A stretch of 64,000 nt of DNA, taken from Magicicada septendecula (lineage: Eukaryota; Arthropoda; Insecta; Hemiptera; Cicadidae). The stretch covers positions 349,681,111 to 349,745,110 of the forward strand of contig CM068367.1 in NCBI GenBank assembly GCA_034769895.1. Reading direction: 5' to 3'. Below, in pieces: positions 1 through 12,624 of the stretch. The first letter of the stretch is position 1. Each line of letters opens with the position of its first letter. A program made the translations under genes and the position numbers. The notes under the pieces were generated by a model, which saw only the letters and a list, made by a program, of their open reading frames with translations, searched no databases and was not told the DNA's origin.

Positions 1-347
1 GTTCAGGTTGTAAGGTAAAGCTTTATCGTTTTTACCCATAAAAAGTTTTGTGTTCCGAATCGCAGTGAAATAATTATATTTAGTTAAGAAACGGACACGT
101 CATGGACAACGAAATCCAAGTATTTTTTACATTTAGAGCCAGTAGCGAGGTTTGTCAAACAAATCTTCAGGATTTTATCGTAGGCGAACTATGTCCTGTT
201 TCTCGCTGATATTCTTCCCCTTAGCACAAAACATATAAACTTCATAAAAGCAACTACAAAGAAAGCGGAGAGTCATTACTTTTGTTTTGATTTGTCAAGC
301 AAAAAGTATCGAGAATAAGAAACTTATACACACACGGCCAAACGTAA
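1..347. other. No gene recognised
   Basis: AT-rich sequence with no credible reading frame, RNA gene or repeat boundary. It lies just beyond the 3' terminus of the LINE relic that follows on the minus strand. Confidence 0.5.
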
Positions 348-740
348 CTTTCATCATCATCAACCGTGGCTCTACAACCCTTGGATGGTCTTGGCCTGTT
401 CCAAGACTCGATTCCATTCCTCCCTATTGCATGCCTTGGCTTTCCAGTTTCTTATGTTCACCTTTTCGAGGTCCTCCTCTATCTGGTCTTTGAATCTACT
501 TCGGGGCCTTCCCCTTTTTCTACTACCCCATTGGTCTCTGGTAGAAAATATGTTTTGTAGGCTGTCCTTCCTCCATTCTCTCCGTGTGTCCAACCCACTT
601 TAGACTGTGTATTAGCCTGACAATGTCAGGCTCTTTGTAAAGATGGTATAGTTCATAATTATAGCGCCTGCGCCACATTACATTTTCTTGTAGTCCTCTA
701 AATATTGATCTTAGAATCCGTCTTTCTCAGCAACCTAGAA
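348..740 (-). pseudogene. LINE (non-LTR retrotransposon) ORF2 C-terminal relic
   Basis: The minus strand encodes the region after the reverse transcriptase domain in arthropod endonuclease-reverse transcriptase LINEs. From about 730 downward it reads ERRILRSIFRGLQE, then WRRRYNYELYHLYKEPDIV, then LKWVGHTERMEE. After a stop and a frame change it continues with GSRKRGRPRSRFKDQIEEDL and NIRNWKAKA. The order 'RRR-NhELY-LYkEPDIV', 'W-GH-xRM', 'GRPRxRxKDQIEEDL', 'RNW' is, from memory, that of LINE ORF2 tails. The element is 5'-truncated (no RT core upstream) and broken by at least one stop and one frameshift, so it is dead. The strand ends in TGATGATGATGAAAG at about 349-363, a microsatellite-like 3' terminus of the kind non-LTR elements carry. 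Confidence 0.85.
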
Positions 741-1429
741 GTCTCTCGCCATTTTCTGGCACTGGCCTGATAACTTTACGTTTCATTATTTCCTGTGTTT
801 TCCTATCCGAAAATATGATTCACTTTCTTAAGCTGTAGTGATTCTCACTTTATCCGATTTACCGTTTACCGACTTGTGACCACCAGATGATTATTTTATG
901 CACTTGACCAAATTCGGCTTAATAAAATGTAATACGGGAAAAGCATTTCTGAACCAAAATAATCAGTCGATTGATTGTCTACAAAAGTCTTGCTGCCATT
1001 ATTTACCAAAAAATTCGAATCACGTAAACTTTAGAAACTCTAAACGTTTTCATGACACACGTTACCGAAAATGGAGGATGGGGATGAACTTTTTACGCTA
1101 CTGTGTACGCACTGCATCCTTAATTTTTCTCCTCCAAACCTAAATAAAACATGACTCGCTCATCTGATACGGCGACAAGGAAAACGGAATCAAACACACA
1201 ATACAAAAGTTTCAAATTTATTACGCATTACACAACTCGATCTGTTCGAACTTACACAATATTTATATAAAATATATTACTAAAAAATTAGGGTACCGGC
1301 ATACATTACTTACATGAACACCTAATACTGTTCCTTATAAATTATTGATTAAAATTTATAATACGGAAGCGACATGTGAGTTTACAAACAAGTTACGGAC
1401 ATTTGGCTAGCTTTACAATCAAGCTAGTA
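741..1429. other. No gene recognised
   Basis: Short frames only, none with a recognisable motif. It separates two unrelated LINE fragments in opposite orientation. Confidence 0.5.
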
Positions 1430-2335
1430 TCAGAGGAAGCGAGATATATAATTTGGAAACACAAATAATCCTTTTAGATTATACGAAAGCTTTTGACGCG
1501 GTTAGCAATAAACAGGTTTGGGGTTAAATTAGAAATGAATGTTTTCTAAAACGCCTCGCTGAACCTGAGTATTCTATGGAAATACGGAGTATACCCCTAT
1601 ACGGACTGAGAATTGCACCGCTAGTGTAGCAACGATACCTTTGAACCATCAAAAGTTAGACACGACCGTTGCCTGCCATCTATATTCTTCAACTTACCTA
1701 CAGAGTAACACACGATCTCATTGGATATTGAAACAAAGCTCCCAAAGAAATCCAACTCCATCGTACAACTTAGGTCAATACCGTGCTTTTCCGGGTGATC
1801 AAACAATCCTTGCAACATCAGACGATAGTTTATATAAACCGTTCATCTCTTGGCTAAACACTAACTGCGAGATTTCTAAATAAAAAAAAAAAATGTTTGC
1901 CTTTGAAAGCAATAATAGGATTCTAATTTGGGATATTATATTGATAACTGGGAATGTTTCGAACAGGTTAGCAATTAAAAGATCTAAACTTTGTTATAAA
2001 ACACTGTCTAAGCCAATCCTGTTATGTGGCTGTGACAGGTGTCGTAGTGACAAAAAATTGTGACAAATTCGAAGCAAAGAAATGAAGCTTGTTGAGAAGA
2101 ATCTCTGGACGAACACAAGTCATAAGAAATACCGATGTCAGAAAAAACTACCGTTAAGTCTACATCAGTAAAGAGTAAAATAATTAATAAAACAGAAAAA
2201 AGTATTAGAAAACTGGTTATCACAACTAAGACTGAACCGAAAACCTGAGGGAGACCCTCCAGAGAAGATATAGCTAGCCTCGTCCTGTTGAGCTACAATA
2301 GAATACGGTGTGACCCTAGAGCTGAGGCTGACAAC
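1430..2335 (+). pseudogene. LINE reverse transcriptase relic, internally deleted
   Basis: Around 1441-1515 one frame reads EIYNLETQIILLDYTKAFDA followed by VSNKQVWG and a stop. This is reverse transcriptase motif A of non-LTR elements, where the family form is LLF(V/I)DYxKAFDSV...LW and the motif Asp pair is D..FD. About 500 bp on, the same strand carries C-terminal pieces in several frames: YKTLSKPILLCGCDRC (near 2000-2050), then LLRRISGRTQVIRNTDVRKN (near 2090-2155). These match the 'YKxLxxPxLLYGsETW' and 'FLRRixGxTrxDRIRNxDIRxEL' blocks of LINE ORF2. The palm motif with the catalytic YxDD pair, which should lie between, is not visible, so the middle is deleted or unrecognisable. A non-functional fossil; the clade is not assigned. 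Confidence 0.8.
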
Positions 2336-2792
2336 AAACAAGTAATGTTTTGCAGTCTGGTAAGTCTAGTAATATGATTGGATTGTGCCGCACGTACACA
2401 TACCTCCATTTGGTGCTATTCTTATGATCCGATTACGATTGATGATTTTTAACAATTATTTTAATTCTACCGTACTGTGTCTACCGCAACTTTCACGACA
2501 ATCCTGCGAATACATAATTAAGAAAAGCCATACTCTTCATTAAATAGTTTTTTCTACGGAGCCATTCGCTCTAATAAAAACAATACTTATTATCGATTAG
2601 ACAAATACTGTACTTATAGCACTACGTTGTGTACAAATCGGAACATCTCTCAGAACTAGCGAATTGTGTGCAAATAGGCTTATGTAAAAAAAAATATCGG
2701 GTTGCAAACTGTTAAGTAGAAATCCAAAAACGTTCACCTGATTATTATTATTTCCGGCTGTACAATGTTTACACATTTTCCGGAACGAAAGA
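2336..2792. other. No gene recognised
   Basis: AT-rich spacer between two LINE relics in convergent orientation. No motif seen. Confidence 0.5.
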
Positions 2793-3066
2793 TTACAGAA
2801 GTGATTGAATTCTCATCTTCCTCTGCTGCTTGTCCATCCAAATATCTTCAATTTCTCGTTCCTTCAATATAGTCCGAATTTCTTCTATCCAGGTTATAGG
2901 TGGCCTTCCACTTTTCCTACTTCCTGGTGGGGTCCATTCCATAACTCTGCTTGTCAATCTTTCCTGTGCCATTCTTTTCGTGTGTCCATACCATAGTAAT
3001 TTTTTTGTTTGGATAAAATCGACAATTGAATTTTTCACATTCATTCTGTGCTTAATTAAACGTTCA
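2793..3066 (-). pseudogene. LINE ORF2 C-terminal tail
   Basis: An open minus-strand frame of about 83-90 codons reads MNVKNSIVDFIQTKKLLWYG, HTKRMAQERLTSRVMEW, TPPGSRKSGRPPITWIEEI and ends with MRIQSLL and a stop. The succession 'L-WYGH--RM--ERL---V-EW-PPG-RK-GRP--TW-E-I' is the conserved tail of non-LTR ORF2 proteins. No reverse transcriptase domain lies upstream, so this is a 5'-truncated insertion. The frame is intact over its length, so it is probably younger than the relics at 0.5 and 1.5 kb, and it belongs to a different subfamily from either. Not expected to be functional alone. Confidence 0.85.
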
Positions 3067-5120
3067 CTTCATAAGTTCATTTTTATTATCATTTATAAAT
3101 CATTTTTGTCATCATATTATCCACGATCCACTCGATAGTTACAAGCGCTTCATCAGTGTCGATCGCTTAGAGGCAAGTCACAGAGTAACTTTTAATCGTT
3201 GTAAAACAGCAACTCGCAAAACAGGCTATTATCTGTATTTGGTTTCCGGTTAAATCTCAGACAGTATCATTATGTACGTTTCCCGCTCTCTATTACGCTT
3301 TCCTCTCACGGCTACGTAGTGTGTGACGACAGCACACAATTAAATACGAATACAACCAAACACATAATCTGCTTGTAAAACACACCCACCCAGATCAAGG
3401 TGAAGCATGTGCTAAAATAACTACAGGAAAAACAGTGTTTCATGCGATCCGAAGGCCGCTAATCAAATAGTATTCACGAGAAGTTTCTTATTTAATGGAG
3501 TTACTACTAGTCCAGCCCGTCTTATATGTCTGAATCCTTTCCGATACAACAGAACAAAAATATCAAGTTACAACATATAACCGCAATTCTGTAATAAAGA
3601 CACGACGTAAAACGTAACATGAACGAACAAAAGCAGCCACGTAGTCACATGCGAGCAGCTTTCCGAAGCGAACACAAATTCAAGAAAACTGAACGTATTT
3701 ATACCAGCGTTAATGCGAACAAACAACTAACACAAATTAATTTTCAGTAGGCCTACACCAAATACTGTATGGTGCTACACACCAATTATGAAATTCAGCT
3801 AATATACATTAACTGACGCAAACGATTAGAATTGTAATACATGAAGTAAACATCGCAAGAAGTTGGTTGTGAAAGAAAGAGCGTAATTAGTCTAATTCTT
3901 ACTGCAAACATATTATTTTCATTATCAAGATTTTTCTGAATTACATCATAGGAAAGCAGTATGTAAATTTTACAACATAACTTAGAATAAACAACACAAT
4001 GGATGAACTTCCAGGTTGGCAAATAAGTTTAAAGGCGTCGCTACATGACAAAACAGGACAACATGGCGCTGAAAGTATTGTCTTCAGGTTAGGCCTACTC
4101 GGCCAACCGTCGAGACGCTACAGGATGCAAAGATCAGATAATTATGAGACAAATGCGTTAGATAATTAACGCGTGATGTATTGGCTTTATGATCGTTTTA
4201 AGAAAATAACTGTGATTCAAACCGGCACAAAGCAGCGAGTAACGGTATAAGGGCTTGCAATCTGAAAAACTCCACACTTAAAAAAACTGTGGAATTGAAA
4301 ACGACCAGCCTAACTTTACAATGAATATGATTAATAGAGAAGGACACGTGTTCGACGCAAGCACCCCTCAGAGAGCCTCCTATTGTATCATACATTATAG
4401 AGTGGTTTAGAATTGATTTAAACGGAGCGTCCATGAGTTACAATTTGAAAATATTAATGTCCGAATAACGACTACCTAAATCATTGTTTTACTGTCGATA
4501 AAGTAAACAAAAAATTAGGCTACGTCATAACAGGGAAGGTCACCTGGAAAACTACTAATTATACGGTTTTCATATTGCTAGCTAAGACGAGTGGTACTTG
4601 AATGTTCACACCACTCGACAGCAAGAGCTGCAAATGATACGTCATAATGTGAAAAAAAAAAAGAAAAAGTTACCGATTGATGCGACTCGTGCGCAGACTG
4701 GTCCGTAGGGACAGTGTAAACCAGCTATTAAGATTTTACCATGAAAGTTAAGCCTATGGAAAACCACCAATACCAGTCATACACTACACTAACCGATTAT
4801 GACATACAAAACACGTAATATGACATCTCATCCCCTGATAATTTGTCTCGTCACGGCCTACTCACGGACGACCTCATATACGTCTAGTCATGGCAGGATA
4901 ATAAGTTATATAAAAACTATACAAGCAGAATACATTTAACAAAAATTATAACTAGTAAACTCCGTCCGCTGCGGAACACGCTATTTTGACCGAAACGCAT
5001 TCATTATTAGATGAATTTCAATATTAGATAATTTTTACAATATCAGAAAAAATTCGGAAAATCCGATTACTCTATTTTTCTTTTACAAACAGAATTGTCA
5101 CCCCGAAAACAGAAAAATTA
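3067..5120. other. No gene recognised
   Basis: About 2 kb of AT-rich sequence. Only short, motif-free frames occur on either strand. I see no tandem repeat or element boundary until the hammerhead motif at 5.12 kb. Confidence 0.5.
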
Positions 5121-5166
5121 TTCCGATTAGCGCTTTCAAGCTTCTCAGCCCATCGTCAGATCGGAA
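5121..5166 (-). ncRNA. Candidate hammerhead ribozyme (type I, minimal stem III)
   Basis: On the minus strand the core CTGACGA (5159-5153) is followed by a stem II hairpin, GGGCT-GAGA-AGCTT, and the second core box GAAA (5137-5134). Next is the self-complementary hexamer AGCGCT (5134-5129) as stem III, a CUA cleavage triplet, and ATCGGAA (5127-5121). The last pairs perfectly over 7 bp with TTCCGAT (5166-5160) to make stem I. All three helices and both invariant boxes are present. A U sits unpaired after the first box, as in the other candidates here. Stem III is palindromic, so a dimer would give a more stable fold than a monomer. No Penelope coding sequence is visible next to it, so this is probably a solo terminal repeat. 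Recognised by eye, no covariance score. Confidence 0.75.
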
Positions 5167-5168
5167 AT

Positions 5169-8100
5169 TATAACCACTAACACAACTTTCTCAATTAAAA
5201 TAACAATTGTAAAGCAGACGATCATACAATAAACACTACAAATTTCTAAATTTTTTAAAATTAAATTTAGAACCATAATGCCTAAATGACAAATAATTTA
5301 ATCCTACCTTTAACTTTATGTATGTTCCATAGATATTTTATAGAACTATATCTAATACTTTTCGTAAATATAATGTAACTCAAAACAACGTATAAAGTTT
5401 TTTGTAAACATAATTTACATACGTTTTGAAAGCTAAACAAAATTTGGATGCAGTGTTAAGAGATATTAACTCTGTCAAATTATTCAAGACAGTTTGAATT
5501 TTGAATAAAATTTCTCATAACTTAAATCCCCACACAGACTTTCACAATTTTTTAAACCTTTGAGTTCCACTTTTGGCCAGTGGTGCCTCTACAGTTGAAC
5601 AATTTTCAGAGCAATCGCTACATTCCGATTTAGGTTCAAATTCCATTTACTCTGACCCCCTGCTTGATGTTTGTAATTTTATTCAAATTTTTGATCCGCC
5701 CTGTTGTCCTAAAATGTTGAAATTTACAAACTGTACACTATATTCAGATACTGGTTAGGATTCTCTTTAATTGGCTATCCCACACGGATTTTTGCGGTTT
5801 TATAAAAATTCTGATAAATTCAAAAGTTATCGTAAGGCACACTCACACATATAGACAGACAAATGACAAATGCTAGAGTTAAAACAGAGAACTCACTTTG
5901 CTCACAAAAAATATCACCTTCGAACGAAGATCGCGTTTTCTTTAAATTTACATTTAAATATGTCGGAATTTTAAAACTGTTACACTGCTAATAGCCTACA
6001 AGGATAATAATAATATACATTATACTTCCGTGACCTTAAATAAACTAATTATGACACAATGAAGTTATGTATCCAAATACAGATTACTGAATATAGTGAC
6101 CAATTTCTGTAATCTGTAATCTTCAGATTATAGAGAAAGTTGAAATGTGGAAATCATTTAGATAACGTTAACTTCCCTAATAATATGCTTACCGACAGTT
6201 TCCGTGCAAGCGCTACTGTTGCCACGTGTAACACTTATTAAGAAATGACGATTGTTATTATTGTTATTGTTATCGTTATCACAATCAACGTTATCAACGA
6301 TGCTGTTGTTGTCGTTGTTGTTCATTATCGCTTCATAAAACAATAAAGCTGTTTTATAACGAAATTCTCGTTTTTAACGTCTGCTCATTATTACTGTTAT
6401 TACCGCGTCTGCTCATTACTCAGATGCGGTCACAAAATAGAAATATAAAAACATAAAATTCTGTACACAAGTCGTTAAGCAGTAGATACTGCAGTTCATG
6501 TCAGACGGTACGGTCTCGTAACAGAAACCCGATGTTCGCTTCAAAAGTAAGACTTAATCGAGTATATATGCCCAAAAACACTGATTTAAATCTCACAACC
6601 CACAGAATGCTTATTTGACAGCAGCGACAAGCTAACGTTCTAGCTGCAGGGTTTTAACGACATTCAAATGGTTTCGGCAATCAAATGAAGCGACGACGAC
6701 CCCATAAAACACATTACCTACACAAACAGCTGGCCGTTAAAAATCCCGTGGAAATTGATCTTGGTGATTTTATCAAGTGGGTAATACTAACGCGGTAACG
6801 ACTACAACACTAATTTAACCTTATAAAATACACAAGGCGCTGAGATTATCGAAAGTAATTTCTTTGACGTCAGCTGTTAGACAGAACTCGCCCGGAGCGA
6901 CCTTGTCTAACTTTCATTTTGAATACTTTCCATTCCAAGGCAACTAATGCGGACAGACGAACAACAGTCCGTTACACCCAAACGCTGCTAAAAACTCAGT
7001 ACTGAATTCAACAAGCTAACTACAATTATATAAATATGTATGACAAATGTACTACAAGCAAAACGTTATGCCAATCACAATTCGCTCTTTTAGTAATAAT
7101 TATTACTAACAGAGAGATATCATTTCGTGTACATATCTATTGTAGAGATATTATTCCACGACAAAATAACAAAACAAAAAAAAAAAGATAAAAAATTTAC
7201 AGATTTAACAACCTTAGTAATAACAAAACTCTCTATAAATAATTGGTCGATAAAGTAATTACACGGAACAGGCGGTGCGTTTAATAATGCACGTATAGGA
7301 AGGAACACATTCCGATTAATGTAATACGTAAAACGATATCATAAACTATTTCCATTATGGTCTCGACGAGATGCAGCAACTTGCTTAAAAGGAAAAATTA
7401 TTCGTCTTCTAAAGTCAGGCGAGGAAATCTCAATTCTAGACATAATTTCGTTTATACAACGAACCCATTCTAACTCCTCACAGCATTTAATAATAACACA
7501 AGGGCACACAGATGAGCAAACTTATCAGCATTGGATAAGTAAGTCCGATAAATATTATAAAAGTAACCACATCGTTAAGTTAAATACAGTATTAAATACG
7601 ATTGGAAATATAATCTAAACTAAATGTGAGTCATTAAAAAAAAAATTATCGTACGTAATAACACTATTATCGTGTTAATAACATCAAGTATTATCAAAAA
7701 TCAGTCTCGCTATATTATGACTGGTATTCTGCGATTATGCTGTTTAACAGTCTTTTTAACACATAACGGTCTTTTCTCTCAACAATCTCTCGGCTCCATG
7801 AGATCTTATAGCAAAAATTCCCCACCAGGATCTTTAATCCTTACATACATTTAAGCCACCATCCTTTCAGTGACACAATTCATCAGGCTACTCGTTGCCA
7901 TGAACAAGCGTTTCGAAATAACAATCATTATGAAATAATCTCGTGACAAAAATGCCATCAACGTTAAAACGCATAAATAACGTGAAAAACAAGAGATAAC
8001 AGAATATGGTAAATGACGTCTAACCTGTTATGTGTACAACGAGCACTCGATACTTATTTATACTTTTTTACCGGCAATAATATTTACCGAGTTAGGCGGT

Positions 8101-8504
8101 AAACAACAACAAATTTTTACAGACAACGTTTTTGCCCAGATACTTACCAAGGCCAATGACTCACATGAACATTTTTTGTTTGGATTCGGTTATGACCTCT
8201 AACAAGTATTATCACTGAATACTGTCCGCAACAATCAGTGGACTACTTCTTTACCAAAGAAGACGTCTTACTGTATATAATTTATCGACACAAAACTAAT
8301 TCTTTCATGAGTGTAGCAATTAATAAAGCAACACCTGAAAGTAAACGTGTGAAAATACAATAATTCCTACACAGCTTGCGCATTCTGTAATTTGATTCTG
8401 AATTAGACTGGTACTTCAGAGCAATGAAACTCAACGAGCTAGAAAATAGTTACTTAAAGGTATTTGTTACTGACAGGCAGAAGATCCATCCCAATGTATT
8501 TTAT
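5169..8504. other. No gene recognised; one trinucleotide-like repeat
   Basis: About 3.3 kb without a credible gene. Apart from a GTT/ATT-rich simple repeat near 6.25-6.32 kb, I see only AT-rich sequence and short frames without motifs. Confidence 0.5.
6244..6325. repeat. Degenerate GTT/ATT simple repeat
   Basis: The plus strand alternates GTT, ATT and TTG units (minus strand rich in AAC/AAT). This produces an Asn/Asp-rich frame on the minus strand that is an artefact of the repeat. Confidence 0.8.
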
Positions 8505-8605
8505 GGACTTGGATCGTTATTTATATTATTGGCGCGTTACTAAACTTCGTTTTTCTTCTCCTCAAACAAAAATAAACAATATGCTATATGTATTTGTTAT
8601 TTTCT
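8505..8605 (+). repeat. 101-bp repeat, partner of the insertion at 11.28 kb
   Basis: The stretch from GGACTTGGATCGTTATTTAT to TTGTTATTTTCT matches 11284-11384 at 100 of 101 positions by eye (one C/G difference). No element ends are obvious here, and the sequences on both sides differ from those at 11.28 kb. Confidence 0.85.
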
Positions 8606-8724
8606 AACAAAAACAAATTATTTTATTTCAAATAAGTTAACTGATTTCCCCTACGTCTTATATATCTACATAACATAAGAACCTTTAACATAATCGTTGG
8701 TAGAATAGCTATAATTACGTATTG

Positions 8725-9025
8725 CGGGCAGCGCCGGGCCAGTCACAGAATTATTCCCACTTACAATGATAGAATAAGGTATCTAGAGAGGAGAGACAAC
8801 GCAATGACAGTTGTTTGTCTCACTCGCACATTATCTTTCTCTGTCATATACTGTCACTTCAAAATGACACTGGCATGCTTCTAATGTTCTCGTCGGTCTT
8901 GTTGCAGTCGACATTCAAACTATGAAACGGTGTACAAGACTGCTGTGCGCATGTGCGAAATGGATTAACATTTTGTTAGCAACGTAACGAGGTGTTTGTT
9001 CACTGCGCATCTGTAAGGCACTGTT
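8725..9025 (+). repeat. Dispersed ~300-bp repeat, copy 1
   Basis: This segment aligns collinearly by eye with 25790-26100 on the same strand. Shared blocks include GCATGCTTCT, the TGTTGC-GTCGA/TGTTGC-GCCGA region, TGTACAA-ACTG, TGCGCATGT and CACTGCGCATCT near the right end. The two copies are clearly diverged, so the family is old. No coding potential or terminal structure was recognised. Confidence 0.65.
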
Positions 9026-10786
9026 CAAAATCTAACGTCAGGTCTATACCATGTCACGACAACCAGCCAAACGTTTTCATTATATCGTAGTAACTGAAGA
9101 GCTCACACTTTCTACCACCCTGGAAGGATAATACTCAAGTCCATTACAATTTGAAGGCGTTATATAAACTATGCTTGTGATAATAACAACACTATGATTT
9201 AAGTGTTGTCTCGGACACAACGATTTGATTGTTTTGATGATTTGTATAGTATCGGACACAACGATTATAATTAGAACTCATCCAAGTTCAACAGTACGTA
9301 TCTTCAGAATGTAGCGAAGGCTGACGTAAAAACAATAAACTGCAATCAACAGCCTCACAGTGTCTACTGGCTAACGCTAATGGACCGCTTTGATAAACGC
9401 GTTGGAGTAAAATTAACCTAGAGTTTATGTGATACTGGATGCGACCAACCTTGTTATAAAGGATTACAACAACTAACCGAATGCTATTTTATTATTCGGA
9501 AGAAGTTTATACCTCGGTACCTACATGTCCATAATTTACAATCGAGTTCTTACTAATTGTACACTACAGTACATACTACATACTGTTCAATTTACGTTAA
9601 CTGTTCGTAGATAAAAAAAATTGTTAAAAACTACAAAGTAACATAGTTATACTTAATGGTACATACATCACCTTAACCACAGCCACAAGAAAATATGAAG
9701 TAAAGGAAAATGTGTGTGAGTGCATGCGTGCGTGCGCGCGCGCGTGTGTGTGGTAAACAAGTATACGTATAGTACCTACCGCATATCGTACTTCCATGCT
9801 ACATAATTATATTCCTTTCTCTACGATATTTTACCAATGATATTTAACCATATTAATATCTCGCACAATTTTAAGAGAATATACATAGTGAATATCCATA
9901 AATGACGCTGTGATATGAATGTTACAAAACATACAGCGCTGTTTTATGATAGTTTTGTGAATAACTGATGATCACATTTCACTGTACACACGTTCCACCA
10001 ATCTACAGCTAGCAGACAATTTGCCTATATACACGATATCGGAACTCTGTCGTAAAACGATGCACAACCCTGATATGCAACCCCACAAATAAAACTGTTA
10101 ATAATGATAACGCTTAAAGATTCTGAATAAATGGTCGTCGCCTGTTTTTGTCACTGCCTTCGAGGACTTGAATACCTCCTGTACCCCTACGTTGCTACTG
10201 TTCTTTCAACATCAACTAAAGGGAAAATTGTCAGACTCGGTTGGAAGGTTTTTACACGTAAACCATATCGTAAGCCTCACGTATTACGTATCATATAGCG
10301 GATAAGAAGACATTCATGTAGTCTTTGAACGGACAAGAAAAGAGAAACTAGCATCTCTTACCCAGTTCCATCAAACGTAATACTCACACACGGACTATTC
10401 AGTACAAACAGCTAACAGAAAATTACATTTACTTCTACGTTGAAATATAGTTATGACATACGTGTATGTATTTTTTAACAATCAACTGTCACATTAAAAC
10501 CGCTAGTGTTTCTATGTGTACTGTTGGCGGGAGAGAATTGGAACGCATCCAGCGTACGTTTTAAGGTGAGTCACTGACGTCTTCCGGCCATCAGGTTTTC
10601 ATCCCATCTGTATGTTTCTCAGATTTCATACAATTACCGATGAAAACAAATTCAGAAGAATCACCACCAGCTTCTTTACCTCATAAGTAAACATAATAAA
10701 TGAGTACATTAAAATTACTAGGCTCAATCGAATTCTCTATGGCTGACAGGTTCACTTCCTGTTTCAGTACTGTCAACACATGGTTA
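9026..10786. other. No gene recognised; one alternating purine-pyrimidine tract
   Basis: AT-rich spacer with no supported gene. It contains the GT/GC microsatellite described separately. Confidence 0.5.
9709..9752. repeat. GT/GC alternating microsatellite
   Basis: A tract of GTGTGTG, GTGCGTGCG and (CG)n followed by GTGTGTGTGG. It is alternating purine-pyrimidine and so has Z-DNA-forming composition. Confidence 0.85.
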
Positions 10787-11062
10787 AGGGGGCATTAACA
10801 TGGAAAATCTGAAAATTTTTCAAAAGTTTGTTTTTTATGTTTTTAAATTAATAATAGTTCACAGAATATGCATGCAAATTTTTTTCGCAAAATTCCAAGT
10901 TTTACACTGTCTTTGAGGCATTTAAATTTTAAAGTACTAGACGTTTAACTGTCTGGCCCAGAGAGCCTCACACACTATTACAGGTCTTGATATTTTATGA
11001 TTGTGAATCAAAACACGGTTTGAGGTACATCAAGTTTATTGGTAATGGTGACAGCAGAGCCT

Positions 11063-11976
11063 ACAAACAAAGCTGTCACTGAAATGAAGCCATATGGGAA
11101 TACAGAAATAACAAAATTAGAGTGCATTGGACATAGCCAGAAAAGGATGGGTAGCAGGCTAAGAAAATTAAAAAATGATATGAAGGGAAAAAACGTGATG
11201 ATGGCAGGGGCTTATCAGGAAAAGGTTGTCTTATCCTTTGCAGAGAGATAGAGTCTCTGCAATTATTATGGAAAAGCCATCAGGGACTTGGATCGTTATT
11301 TATATTATTGGCCCGTTACTAAACTTCGTTTTTCTTCTCCTCAAACAAAAATAAACAATATGCTATATGTATTTGTTATTTTCTTCAGGGATAATGTTAA
11401 TAATTTAGATAACATGAAGAAAGCCGTATGGGCCACTTTCCTGCATAAAGCTTCATCCGATGACCACCCGCAACATTTCTTGTGTCCCAAAGAAGAAAAT
11501 ACATGGTGTCAATTCAACAAAAGCCAGCTGGAGGAAACCCAATACAAACACAAAAATGTACTTCCATTAACAATAATTGAAGCTACAAACCCCATTTATG
11601 AAGATCTTTCTAGTCCAGAGCTTCTTAAAAAGAGTTTGCATGGAAAAACTCAAAATGTAAATGAGGCGTTGAATGCAATTATTTGGGAGCGATGCCCCAA
11701 GACACATTCTGCATCCAGATCTATTGTTGAAACAGCTGTAAAAGATGCAGTAGCTTGTTTCAATGATGGGAGTATTACAAGTAAGTTAGTAAAGTGCTAG
11801 GCTAGTTGGGAATTATTCCTGGATCTTGGTGTGTGACCACACTGCAGAAGCTCGATAAAGCCAGGATTCAGCAGGCATATTTCAGGACTAAAAGCAGTAT
11901 CCAACAAGAAAGAAGGCTTAAAAAAAGAGCAGCTAAGAGCAAACGTGAAGAAGAAAAACAAAAGGAAGCTGATTAG
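11063..11976 (+). pseudogene. Mutator-like transposase, C-terminal half, broken
   Basis: Reads in pieces as the C-terminal half of the Mutator-like transposase domain common in arthropod predicted proteins. The pieces are ITKLECIGHSQKRMGSRLRK (family form: 'xKxECxGHVQKRMGxxLRKLK'), NYYGKAIR, NMKKAVWATFLHK, NPIYEDLSSPELLKKSLHGK, TQNVNEALNAIIWERCPKT and AVACFNDG. After another frame change come LGIIPGSW, VTTLQKLDKARIQQAYF and a Lys/Arg-rich tail ending near 11976. The N-terminal half with the first catalytic acids is absent. A frameshift lies near 11250 and another near 11795, and a 101-bp insertion splits NYYGKAIR from the following DN. Removing the insertion leaves the frame continuous at that joint. 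The family assignment is from remembered conservation. Confidence is high that it is a transposase relic and moderate on the exact superfamily. Confidence 0.75.
11284..11384 (+). mobile_element. 101-bp insertion within the MULE coding relic
   Basis: The coding blocks on either side join in frame when this segment is removed. CAGGGA is present both before (11281-11286) and after (11386-11391) it, consistent with a 6-bp target-site duplication. The insert matches 8505-8605 at 100/101 positions. Its right end, TTATTTTCTTCAG, looks like an animal 3' splice site, but no GT stands at the left joint, so I do not call it an intron. Confidence 0.65.
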
Positions 11977-12624
11977 GGAGAAGGAGAGCACTAACATTAC
12001 AATAAAATAGGTCAGAAAATAGAACTATATTACAATTATGCAGCATTTTTGTTTTTTGCTGTTTTCCGCAAACTTCATTTTTATTAATTCAATGTAGGTT
12101 ACCTTTCCTCTTAAACTAGTCGACCTAATGACATGAAATTTTTTGTAGTTCATTTTCATACATGTTAAAACAATCTGAATCATTTAGAAATGTCTTATTG
12201 AGTCACATATTTATTTAAAAAATTATAATAAGACAGAAATATTGAAAAAATATTATTTCATGAATTAAAATTTTTTCATTTTATACATGCTATCAAATAT
12301 CTAATTGATTCAGTTTGTTACTATAGTTCTTGTCTACAAAAATTACAAAATTCAGGGTAATATGATGACAAATTAATGAGGAAAGGTTCATGATAATATA
12401 TTAAATTATTAATAACATTATATAAGCATTTATGGAGACCAAATATTGAAAAAAGTGTTTTTTTTTGTGTGCTTTTCTAAGATCAGAATATACTAAGCAT
12501 GTATACCAACTTTCATTAAAATAGCATTAAAATCATATTTTTTAGACAAATTAAAAAAAAAGATGTGTAATTTTACGACGCTGTATGTTAATAGTACATA
12601 ATAACATATAGTTAATAACTTAAC

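Larger units (their letters stand above)
10787..12590 (+). mobile_element. Mutator-like element (MULE) relic
   Basis: Extent inferred from the MULE-type transposase fragment in the centre and from ATTAACAT near both edges in opposite orientation (ATTAACATGG at about 10795, ATGTTAATAG at about 12586). The A/T-rich flanks on both sides of the coding relic look like element rather than host sequence. The short inverted match is weak evidence for termini, so the limits are approximate. No target-site duplication was established. Confidence 0.5.

Noticed and set aside
11284..11390. A spliceosomal intron in the MULE gene
   Set aside because: The right end looks like an acceptor, but there is no GT (or GC) donor at the left joint, and a near-identical copy exists at 8.5 kb in non-coding context with a flanking duplication here. 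A transposed insertion explains it better.
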